Origin: Hyphomicrobiales bacterium
GTDB taxonomy: Bacteria > Pseudomonadota > Alphaproteobacteria > Rhizobiales > Aestuariivirgaceae
Assembly (NCBI GenBank): GCA_013002595.1
Contig: JABDJG010000391.1
Location: forward strand, 1-5,906
Direction: 5' to 3'
DNA: 5,906 nt
A model generated the notes under the pieces. The model was not told the DNA's origin. It saw nothing but the letters and a program-made list of their open reading frames with translations, and ran no database searches. This document shows positions 1 to 5,906 of this stretch, piece by piece; within the stretch, counting starts at the first letter, position 1, and each line of letters begins with the position of its first letter. A program made the translations under genes and the position numbers.

Positions 1-240
1 GCGCATCGCCGCGTTCTCTTCAATGATGTTGAGCAGATTGAACCAGATGCCGATAACCTGCAGCGAGGCGATCCTGAGTTCACGGTCCGCCGGCAGGGCG
101 CCTGCCGCACTGGTCAGGAGGCCGGCAACCCGAGGCTCACGGTCGACGATGATGGTCCGCAACAACCCGAGCAGGTGTTCCTTCACGTCTTCGCTGTGCA
201 GCGGCGTTTCACTAGAGGAGATTTCCAACGCAAGACTCAT
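1..240 (-). CDS. ppc: Phosphoenolpyruvate carboxylase, N-terminal part (truncated by window edge)
   Basis: This is the first 80 codons of a gene reading leftward out of the window. PEP carboxylase adds bicarbonate to PEP to give oxaloacetate in the cytoplasm, and is the second carbon-fixing entry of the serine cycle. The visible protein begins MSLALEISSS and contains LLGLLRTIIVDREP (about residues 24-37) and LQVIGIWFNLLNIIEENAAM (60-79). This matches my memory of the N-terminus of the divergent PEPC subfamily of serine-cycle bacteria rather than the enteric type. An in-frame TAA lies two codons upstream (244-246), so the ATG at 240 is the earliest possible ATG; no strong Shine-Dalgarno is visible. 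It follows mtkB by 61 bp on the same strand, the usual mtkA-mtkB-ppc order, and is probably in the same transcript. The catalytic residues are outside the window, so the call rests on the N-terminus plus context. Confidence 0.87.
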   Translation of the reverse strand, partial: MSLALEISSSETPLHSEDVKEHLLGLLRTIIVDREPRVAGLLTSAAGALPADRELRIASLQVIGIWFNLLNIIEENAAMR

Positions 241-301
241 CGCTTAACAATCACAACTTGTAGCGATGCGTTAGCACGTTGGCGGCGTAATCCAAACAGC
301 C
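241..301 (-). other. mtkB-ppc intergenic spacer
   Basis: This 61-bp gap lies between the mtkB stop and the ppc start. I see no clear promoter, no stable hairpin with a T-run and no strong Shine-Dalgarno. The best purine match before the ppc ATG is a weak GTTAAG. The simplest reading is an intra-operon spacer, with ppc translated less efficiently than mtkA and mtkB. Confidence 0.4.
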
Positions 302-1188
302 TCAGGCAGCCGTTGCCACTGCATCGCGGACGGTTTCACCGATGGCCGCCGGCGTTGGTGCAATGACGGCGCCCACTTCACGCAGGATTTCGACCTTCTC
401 ACTGGCGCTCTCACCGAACGCGGAAATGATCGCGCCGGCGTGTCCCATGCGCCGGCCCTTGGGTGCGCTGAGGCCGGCAACATAGGCAATCACCGGTTTG
501 GTCATGTGATCGCGCACGAATTCGGCAGCTTCGGCTTCCTGCGGCCCGCCGATTTCGCCGATCATGACGACGGCGCTGGTCTCGGGATCCTGCTCGAACA
601 ATTCCAGGATATCGCGGAACGAGCTGCCATTGACCGGATCGCCGCCGATCCCGACGCTGGTCGAGACCCCGATCCCCAGATCCGACATCTGCGAGGCCGC
701 TTCATAGCCAAGCGTGCCGGAACGGCCAACGATGCCGACCGATCCGGTCTTGTAGATATGATCCGGCATGATGCCGATCAGCGCCTTGCCGGGGCTGATG
801 ATGCCGGCGCAGTTCGGCCCGATCAGCCGCATGCGATTGGCTTCCCGGTAGCGCCGCATATAGCGCTTCACGCGGATCATGTCCTGGGCTGGAATACCAT
901 CGGTGATCGCCACGCACAGTTTCAACCCGCCGTCGGCCGCTTCCATGATGGAATCGGCAGCAAACGGTGGCGGCACGAACATGACACTCGTTTCAGCGCC
1001 GGTCTTTGCCGTTGCTTCCTTCACCGTATCGAACACCGGCACGCCATGGACGGTGCTGCCGCCCTTGCCGGGCGTCACACCGCACACGATGTTGGTGCCG
1101 TATTTCAGCATTTCTGCAGTGTGAAAATTGCCGATCTTGCCAGTGATGCCCTGAACCATGACAGGCGTTGTGCGGTCTACCAGAATGC

Positions 1189-1192
<4 letters not shown>
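302..1192 (-). CDS. mtkB: Malate thiokinase (malate-CoA ligase), alpha subunit
   Basis: This is the alpha subunit of ATP-dependent malate-CoA ligase, which with MtkA converts malate, CoA and ATP to malyl-CoA. The 296 residues follow the SucD-like plan. An N-terminal CoA-binding Rossmann domain (about 5-100) carries QGITGKIGNFH (14-24). The ligase domain carries LIGPNCAGII (123-132), GRSGTLGYEA (156-165) and GGDPVNGSSFRDIL (183-196). The motif MGHAGAII (249-256) contains the phosphohistidine expected at His251. The length equals what I recall for methylotroph MtkB. The ATG overlaps the mtkA stop as ATGA, giving translational coupling, and GGTGA inside the end of mtkA serves as ribosome-binding site. 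Sequence alone separates malate from succinate ligase poorly. The neighbours sgaA, ppc and mcl decide for malate; plain sucD is the alternative, and the absence of sucA/sucB or mdh beside it argues against that. Confidence 0.93.
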
Positions 1193-2388
<1,196 letters not shown>

Positions 2389-2393
2389 CGTCG

Positions 2394-2400
2394 TGTCCTG
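2394..2400 (-). promoter_or_regulatory. Ribosome-binding site of mtkA
   Basis: The minus strand reads CAGGACACGACG immediately before the mtkA ATG, placing AGGA seven bases from the start. Upstream on the transcript the sequence CCTGA (2408-2412) is complementary to TCAGG (2397-2401), which includes this site, so the Shine-Dalgarno could be paired in an alternative fold. Confidence 0.6.
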
Positions 2401-2405
2401 ACCTG

Positions 2406-2453
2406 GATCAGGATCGATTTTGATTTACGCAATCAAAATCGATAAACCTGATC
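2406..2453 (-). repeat. Long intergenic palindrome, copy 1 (sgaA-mtkA gap)
   Basis: This is a perfect 13-bp inverted repeat (2413-2425 with 2431-2443) around the 5-base loop TACGC. It is extended by an outer 7-bp pair GATCAGG (2406-2412) and CCTGATC (2447-2453) across a 3-base bulge (2444-2446), giving 20 paired positions. A related palindrome in opposite orientation lies at 2481-2510; 24 of 30 aligned bases agree by hand count. No T-run follows on the transcribed strand, so it does not look like an ordinary terminator. It may be a dispersed intergenic repeat, an mRNA-stability hairpin separating sgaA from mtkA, or a protein-binding site. The structure is certain; the function is inference. 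Confidence 0.85.
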
Positions 2454-2465
2454 GGCTTCAAAAAG

Positions 2466-2519
2466 TTAGAGGACGATTCACGATATTGAATGCGTCATTC
2501 AATACCGATCGTGCTCTAA
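2466..2519 (-). repeat. Long intergenic palindrome, copy 2 (inverted relative to copy 1), possible weak terminator
   Basis: The core inverted repeat is TATTGAATG (2484-2492) with CATTCAATA (2496-2504) around CGT. In RNA made from the minus strand the stem extends to 12 bp (2481-2492 with 2496-2507) using one G-U pair; the plus strand would have a C-A mismatch there. Outer arms TTAGAG (2466-2471) and CTCTAA (2514-2519) also match, but with unpaired bases between them and the core. On the minus strand five T residues (2464-2460) follow after one C, so it might act as a weak terminator or attenuator between sgaA (stop at 2525) and mtkA. The AT-rich stem argues against strong termination. Confidence 0.75.
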
Positions 2520-2524
2520 ACCAG

Positions 2525-3733
2525 CTATTCAGCTGCGATCAACATTGGCACCATATCTTTGTAGCCGTTTTCAGCCGAGCGGTAATATTCCTCAGCGGCT
2601 GCAACGCCGCTGCCCGCTTCGACCGGAACGCCCAGGTCGCGCATCGACATTTCCGCACCGGCCAGCGCCATCATCAGCATCATTTCGTTGAGATCGCCGA
2701 GGTGGCCGATCCGGAACACCCGGCCGGCAACCTTGGACAGCCCGGCGCCCAGCGAAATGCCATAGCGGTAATAAGCCCGCTTGAGCAATTCGCCCGAGTC
2801 AAAGCCATCCGGCAGGCAGATTGCGCTCACGGTGTCGGAATGCCACTTGGGATCGGCCGCACACAGTTTGAGGCCCCAGGCATCGATCGCCTTGCGCACA
2901 CCGGTTGCCAGGAAGTGATGCCGGGCAAATACGTTCTCCAGCCCTTCATCGAGCAGACGGTCGACCGACACCCGCAGCCCCCTGATCAGGTTCATCGGCG
3001 GCGTGTAGGGAAAATAGCCGTCCTTGTTGGTGGCGATCATGTCCTTGAAATCGAAATAACAGCGCGCCAGTTCGGCCTGTTTGGTCGCTTCCAGCGCCTT
3101 TTGGCTGACGCACAGGATGGCAAGACCGCCGGGCAGCATGAAGCCTTTCTGCGACCCCGACACGGCAATATCGACGCCCCACTCGTCCATGCGGAAGTCG
3201 ATGCTGGCAATCGAGCTGACACCGTCAACGAACAGGAGGGCCGGATGCCCGGTGTCATTGAGCGCCTGGCGCACCCCGGCGACATCGCTGGTCACACCGG
3301 TCGCGGTCTCGTTGTGGCACACCAGCACCGCTTTGATCTTGTGCGTGGTGTCGGCCTTCAGCCGGTCGGCATACTGATCGAGCGGAACGCCCTCACCCCA
3401 GTCCACATCGACGATTTCGACATCGAGCCCGTGCCGCTGGCACAGGTCGATCCATAGATGTGAGAACTGGCCGAAACGGGCCGCGAGCACCTTATCGCCG
3501 GGAACTAGCGTGTTGGTGATCGCGGCTTCCCAACCGCCGGTGCCAGATGAAGGGAACACAAACACCTGGGCGGACTGGGTTTTGAAAATCTTCTTCAGAT
3601 CGGCGAATAGCGGCAGTATGAACGCCGGCAGGTCCGGTGCCCGGTGGTCTTCCATCGGCACATCAATTGCCTGACGGATTGCGTGGGGAATGTTGGTGGG
3701 TCCTGGAACGAAAAGCCCTTTGGTGCCTTGCAT
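2525..3733 (-). CDS. sgaA: Serine-glyoxylate aminotransferase
   Basis: This is a PLP-dependent class V aminotransferase that converts serine and glyoxylate to hydroxypyruvate and glycine, the step returning serine carbon to the serine cycle. I chose the 402-residue form starting MQGTKGLFVPGPTNIP because AGAGAGG lies seven bases upstream of that ATG. An in-frame ATG 12 codons earlier (3769) lacks such a site and would add an unconserved tail. Visible features are the substrate-loop start FVPGPTNIP (8-16), SSGTGGWEAA (62-71) for PLP phosphate, HNETATGV (140-147), FVDGVSSIAS (168-177) with the PLP-ring Asp170, and SGSQKGFMLPGG (192-203) with the Schiff-base Lys196. RIGHLGD (341-347) carries the carboxylate-binding Arg341. 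The length fits the family. It is the first gene of the leftward cluster and divergent from the response regulator. Alanine-glyoxylate aminotransferase is the nearest alternative; the serine-cycle context favours sgaA. Confidence 0.95.
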   Translation of the reverse strand: MQGTKGLFVPGPTNIPHAIRQAIDVPMEDHRAPDLPAFILPLFADLKKIFKTQSAQVFVFPSSGTGGWEAAITNTLVPGDKVLAARFGQFSHLWIDLCQRHGLDVEIVDVDWGEGVPLDQYADRLKADTTHKIKAVLVCHNETATGVTSDVAGVRQALNDTGHPALLFVDGVSSIASIDFRMDEWGVDIAVSGSQKGFMLPGGLAILCVSQKALEATKQAELARCYFDFKDMIATNKDGYFPYTPPMNLIRGLRVSVDRLLDEGLENVFARHHFLATGVRKAIDAWGLKLCAADPKWHSDTVSAICLPDGFDSGELLKRAYYRYGISLGAGLSKVAGRVFRIGHLGDLNEMMLMMALAGAEMSMRDLGVPVEAGSGVAAAEEYYRSAENGYKDMVPMLIAAE

Positions 3734-3738
3734 CGTGT

Positions 3739-3747
3739 TTCCTCTCT
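3739..3747 (-). promoter_or_regulatory. Ribosome-binding site fixing the sgaA start
   Basis: The minus strand reads AGAGAGGAAACACG directly before the ATG at 3733. This is the strongest Shine-Dalgarno in the leftward cluster and is the reason for preferring the 402-residue start over the ATG 36 bases upstream. Confidence 0.75.
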
Positions 3748-3900
3748 GAATTTGCGTTGCGCGCCTCAAGGCCGCTATATTTCAGGCCGGCGCAGCAGTA
3801 TTGGCCCATTCAACCGCCGATCCGCCGGAACGGCAACGTCCTTAACTCCTGCTTTCGGTCTATCGTTAGGGTAGGCAATTTCCCATACTTTATGTTAGTA

Positions 3901-3913
3901 TCCACAATGTGGA
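3901..3913. promoter_or_regulatory. Perfect 13-bp dyad, candidate operator
   Basis: TCCACA and TGTGGA flank a single central A, a perfect inverted repeat with 6-bp arms. It lies 49-61 bp upstream of the regulator ATG at 3962 and about 170 bp upstream of sgaA. On the minus strand a loose TTGCAT (3919-3914) and CATAAA (3894-3889) flank it, which would put it in a promoter spacer, but the spacing of 19 is long, so I do not claim that promoter. Which protein binds it is unknown; the adjacent regulator is the obvious candidate. Confidence 0.45.
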
Positions 3914-3922
3914 ATGCAAAAC

Positions 3923-3950
3923 ACCCCATCCGTATGGGTAGTTTTTTATT
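3923..3950 (+). promoter_or_regulatory. Small hairpin plus T-run in the regulator leader
   Basis: CCCAT (3925-3929) and ATGGG (3934-3938) form a 5-bp stem with loop CCGT. They are followed by TAG and then six T residues (3942-3947). This resembles a short intrinsic terminator or attenuator lying 15-40 bases before the regulator ATG at 3962. The stem is short, so activity is doubtful. It matters only if transcription starts upstream of it. Confidence 0.3.
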
Positions 3951-3961
3951 GGATTTGCCTG

Positions 3962-4633
3962 ATGACCCCCGAAAACAGCAAGACCGCGCCGGTGATCGAT
4001 GTCGCGCTCGCCGACAGCAATCCGCTCATGTTGTCCGCCCTGTCGGAGTTCTTTGACCGCGACCCGCGTTTCAGCCTCGTGGCCACCGCCAGCACGGCCG
4101 AAGGGTTTCTCGAAGCAGTGCTGCGCGTGCCCGTGACCGCAGGCGTGGTCGACTGGACGCTGCCCATGCTCGGTACCGAAAAGCTGCTCGAAGTCCTGCG
4201 CGCCCAGTCCCAGCCGCCGCGTATCATCGTTTATTCGCACAACGATGGCGGCGATGTTCCGCGCCATGCAATGGCAGCGGGTGCGGCAGGATTTTGTGCC
4301 CGCAGCGAAGCACCGGCCAAGCTGCTCGACATTGTTGCAGATGTCGCCGCCGGCCAGATGGTGTTCCCGTTCCTTGACGTCCGCGAACTCAACAAGGACC
4401 CCAGACACACGCTGACCAAACGCGAACGGGCTCTGCTTGAAGCCCTCGCCACGGGCCAGACCAACAAGGAACTGGCAGGTCAGTTCGGCATCACCGTCAA
4501 CACCGTGAAGTTTCACCTGCGCAATCTGTTCGACAAATTGTCGGTCAGAAACCGAGCCCAGGCGATTGCGTTTTACTACTCCTCGAACATTGCCGGCGTG
4601 GCACCGCCGGACGGGTCTGACGGCGACATTTAG
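3962..4633 (+). CDS. NarL/FixJ-family response regulator (receiver plus LuxR-type HTH)
   Basis: This is a DNA-binding response regulator of 223 residues. The receiver domain (about 11-130) has the phosphoacceptor Asp64 in GVVDWTLP and the switch Ser92 in IIVYSHND. The acidic pocket keeps only Asp18 (ALADSNP, where two acidic residues are usual). The conserved Lys of the receiver appears as Arg114 (GFCARSEAP). The C-terminal LuxR/GerE helix-turn-helix (about 149-207) reads LTKRERALLEALATG, then TNKELAGQFGITVNTVKFHL, then LFDKLSVRNRAQAI. No sensor kinase is next to it. An in-frame ATG at 3914 would add 16 hydrophobic residues and place the leader hairpin inside the gene. I prefer 3962, with GGA eight bases upstream, though its ribosome site is weak. 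It sits divergent from sgaA and upstream of mcl, so control of this cluster is likely but inferred. I cannot assign a specific gene name. Confidence 0.88.
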   Translation: MTPENSKTAPVIDVALADSNPLMLSALSEFFDRDPRFSLVATASTAEGFLEAVLRVPVTAGVVDWTLPMLGTEKLLEVLRAQSQPPRIIVYSHNDGGDVPRHAMAAGAAGFCARSEAPAKLLDIVADVAAGQMVFPFLDVRELNKDPRHTLTKRERALLEALATGQTNKELAGQFGITVNTVKFHLRNLFDKLSVRNRAQAIAFYYSSNIAGVAPPDGSDGDI

Positions 4634-4753
4634 TCCGCCTACGGATCAATAAGCCAGACGGCCAGCGGCGAATTCACCGCTTGACACGGACCGGTTTTCT
4701 CGCATTTTGTCGCCGCCCTGTAACAACCGCCAACAAGACAGGGCATCAAAACC
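4634..4753 (+). promoter_or_regulatory. Intergenic region with candidate mcl promoter
   Basis: The 120 bp between the regulator stop and the mcl ATG include a perfect TTGACA at 4681-4686. With a 16-base spacer the -10 position reads CATTTT (4703-4708), a poor TATAAT match but acceptable for GC-rich alphaproteobacterial promoters, which often keep TTGAC and tolerate a degenerate -10. This would start the transcript roughly 35-40 bases before mcl. The ribosome-binding site is probably AGGG (4740-4743), about ten bases before the ATG. No terminator with a T-run is seen after the regulator, so read-through is also possible. Confidence 0.42.
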
Positions 4754-5731
4754 ATGAGCTTCCACACCATCGAACAGGCCCCGGCCAGGCTCAACAGAAG
4801 TGAACTCGCCGTTCCCGGAAGTCAGCCGCAGCTCTTTGAAAAAGCAGCGAAATCCGATGTCGATGTGATCTTCCTCGACCTCGAGGATGCCGTCGCGCCG
4901 GACGACAAGGAACAAGCCCGCAAGAACATCATTGAAGCCCTCAATGACATCGACTGGGGAACCAAATCCATGTCGATCCGCATCAACGGGCTCGATACGC
5001 ACTACATGTATCGCGATGTTGTCGACATTGTCGAACAAGCCGGTGAGCGCCTCGATCTGATCATGATCCCCAAGGTTGGCACCGCCGCCGACGTCTATGC
5101 CATCGACATGCTGGTGACCCAGATCGAGGATGCCAGGGGCTACAAGAAGCGCATCGGATTTGAGCACATCATCGAGACCGCGCTCGGCATGCAGAACGTC
5201 AACGAGATCGCCGGCGCCAGCGCGCGCAACGAGTCGCTCCACTTCGGCGTTGCCGACTATGCCGCCTCGACAAGAGCCCGCACCACCATCATCGGCGGCG
5301 TCAATCCCGACTACGCCGTCCTCACCGATCCGTCAGACGACGGCGCCCGGGATGTCCATTGGGGCGACATGTGGCACTACGCCCTTGCCCGTATGGTCGT
5401 TGCCGCCCGCGCCAACGGCCTGCGCCCCATCGATGGCCCGTTTGGCGATTTCTCGGACCCCGATGGCTACCGCGCCGCTGCCAAACGCGCAGCAGTCCTC
5501 GGCTGCGAGGGCAAGTGGGCCATCCACCCCTCCCAGATCGAGCTCGCCAATGAGGTGATGAGCCCGAGCGAAGCTGAAGTCGACCGCGCCCAGCGCATTA
5601 TCAAGGCGATGCAGGAGGCCGCTGCCGCCGGCAAGGGTGCGGTCTCTCTCGATGGCCGCCTGATCGACTACGCCTCGATCCGCCAGGCCGAGGTGCTGGT
5701 TGAAAAAGCCGCCCAGATCGCCGCTGCCTAA
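4754..5731 (+). CDS. mcl: L-malyl-CoA lyase (malyl-CoA/beta-methylmalyl-CoA lyase family)
   Basis: This enzyme cleaves malyl-CoA, made by MtkAB, to acetyl-CoA and glyoxylate, the last step of the serine cycle. It belongs to the CitE-like TIM-barrel family. The 325 residues match the family's usual length of about 320-325. The N-terminus has RLNRSELAVPGS (12-23), as in methylotroph and Rhodobacter enzymes. Further motifs are VIFLDLEDAVAPDD (38-51), SIRINGLDTHYMYRD (74-88) with substrate-binding Arg76, IMIPKVG (103-109), IIETALG (139-145) with metal ligand Glu141, and LHFGVADYA (162-170) with metal ligand Asp168. IHPSQIELAN lies at 257-266. Members may also cleave or form beta-methylmalyl-CoA and citramalyl-CoA. 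Unlike the common mtkA-mtkB-ppc-mcl order, here it lies on the opposite strand behind the regulator, with its own candidate promoter. It is followed 71 bp later by a CoA-transferase gene. Confidence 0.95.
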   Translation: MSFHTIEQAPARLNRSELAVPGSQPQLFEKAAKSDVDVIFLDLEDAVAPDDKEQARKNIIEALNDIDWGTKSMSIRINGLDTHYMYRDVVDIVEQAGERLDLIMIPKVGTAADVYAIDMLVTQIEDARGYKKRIGFEHIIETALGMQNVNEIAGASARNESLHFGVADYAASTRARTTIIGGVNPDYAVLTDPSDDGARDVHWGDMWHYALARMVVAARANGLRPIDGPFGDFSDPDGYRAAAKRAAVLGCEGKWAIHPSQIELANEVMSPSEAEVDRAQRIIKAMQEAAAAGKGAVSLDGRLIDYASIRQAEVLVEKAAQIAAA

Positions 5732-5760
5732 TTTGGCTTGAGTTATCACAATCGGCGGGG

Positions 5761-5800
5761 CAGATTTCCCTCAACCTTTTGAGCTGGATAAGGAAATCTG
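5761..5800 (+). promoter_or_regulatory. Hairpin overlapping the CoA-transferase ribosome-binding site
   Basis: CAGATTTCC (5761-5769) is perfectly complementary to GGAAATCTG (5792-5800). Inside the loop CTCAA (5770-5774) pairs with TTGAG (5779-5783) around CCTT, stacking directly on the first stem on the 5' side. The Shine-Dalgarno TAAGGAA (5789-5795) before the ATG at 5803 lies partly in the right arm, so folding could limit translation of the downstream gene. There is no T-run, so it is not a standard terminator. Confidence 0.55.
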
Positions 5801-5802
5801 CC

Positions 5803-5906
5803 ATGCGCCCGTTTGAAGGCATCCGCGTCATCGACATGACCCATGTCCTGGCCGGCCCGTTCTGTACGTTCCAGCTCGGCACGCTGGGCGCCGATGTCAT
5901 CAAGAT
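5803..5906 (+). CDS. Class III CoA-transferase (CaiB/BaiF family), N-terminal fragment
   Basis: Only 34 codons are inside the window, starting MRPFEGIRVIDMTHVLAG and continuing PFCTFQLGTLGADVIK. The pattern EGIRVIDMTHVLAGPFC and LGADVIK is the typical N-terminus of CaiB/BaiF (family III) CoA-transferases, such as formyl-CoA:oxalate CoA-transferase; the catalytic Asp lies further downstream, outside the window. The start is supported by TAAGGAA about seven bases upstream. It follows mcl by 71 bp on the same strand and is probably co-transcribed, which suggests a dicarboxylyl-CoA substrate such as malyl-, mesaconyl-, citramalyl- or oxalyl-CoA. The substrate cannot be read from this fragment. 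Confidence 0.82.
   Translation, partial: MRPFEGIRVIDMTHVLAGPFCTFQLGTLGADVIK

Larger units (their letters stand above)
3734..3961. promoter_or_regulatory. Divergent control region between sgaA and the response regulator
   Basis: This is 228 bp without a convincing gene. The sgaA-proximal half is GC-rich; the regulator-proximal part (about 3876-3960) is clearly AT-rich for this genome and is where promoters are expected. It holds three dyads: ATACT (3885-3889) with AGTAT (3897-3901); a perfect 13-bp dyad at 3901-3913; and CCCAT (3925-3929) with ATGGG (3934-3938) followed by T-rich sequence. CCCATAC (3882-3888) also recurs inverted as GTATGGG (3932-3938). No canonical -35/-10 pair stands out on either strand. 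The clustering of dyads between a transcription factor gene and its divergent neighbour suggests operator sites, which is inference. Confidence 0.6.

Noticed and set aside
2420..3457. Plus-strand open frame (345 codons) opposite sgaA, starting inside palindrome copy 1
   Set aside because: It is a shadow of sgaA with low-complexity His/Arg/Gln composition, no recognisable family, and a start inside a repeat.
3734..3769. Upstream ATG extending SgaA by 12 residues
   Set aside because: The extension is not preceded by a Shine-Dalgarno and overlaps the strong AGAGAGG site that serves the ATG at 3733; family members begin close to the GLFVPGPTNIP motif.
3842..3901. A canonical sigma-70 promoter for the regulator (for example TATGTT at 3891 or TAGTAT at 3896)
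   Set aside because: No reasonable -35 hexamer is found at 16-18 bases from these, so I do not annotate a promoter box.
3890..4516. Minus-strand open frame (208 codons) opposite the response regulator
   Set aside because: The regulator frame has a complete receiver and HTH; the opposite frame has no motif and looks like an antisense by-product.
4646..5242. Minus-strand open frame (198 codons) opposite mcl
   Set aside because: It is antisense to conserved mcl motifs, and its Asp/Val/Gly-rich composition mirrors the opposite strand.

Overview
The window is about 60% GC with dense, well-spaced genes. It carries a serine-cycle (C1 assimilation) gene cluster of the type found in methylotrophic Alphaproteobacteria, most likely Hyphomicrobiales (Methylobacterium/Hyphomicrobium-like) or a relative. 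This placement rests on recognising the protein families from sequence, not on a database search.

Layout. The minus strand carries sgaA (start near 3733), mtkA, mtkB and the first 80 codons of ppc, which runs off the left edge. These are transcribed right to left. mtkA and mtkB overlap by 4 bp (ATGA). mtkB and ppc are 61 bp apart. sgaA and mtkA are separated by a 136-bp gap holding two strong palindromes. The plus strand, divergent from sgaA across a 228-bp partly AT-rich intergenic region, carries a NarL/FixJ-type response regulator, then mcl (malyl-CoA lyase) behind its own candidate promoter, then the first 34 codons of a class III CoA-transferase, which runs off the right edge.

How the genes work together. 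SgaA transaminates glyoxylate with serine, giving glycine and hydroxypyruvate. Hydroxypyruvate is taken to phosphoenolpyruvate by enzymes not in this window. Ppc carboxylates PEP to oxaloacetate, which is reduced to malate. MtkAB activates malate to malyl-CoA with ATP. Mcl splits malyl-CoA into acetyl-CoA and glyoxylate, closing the cycle. The window therefore encodes the acceptor-regenerating half of the cycle plus the transaminase. The genes often found beside sgaA in methylotrophs (hprA, mtdA, fchA) are absent between sgaA and mtkA.

The least routine content is non-coding. Two homologous inverted palindromic elements lie in the sgaA-mtkA gap and differ by compensatory changes. A perfect 13-bp dyad sits in the divergent control region beside the regulator gene. 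A hairpin overlaps the ribosome-binding site of the CoA-transferase. I see no CRISPR array, transposase, tRNA or rRNA.
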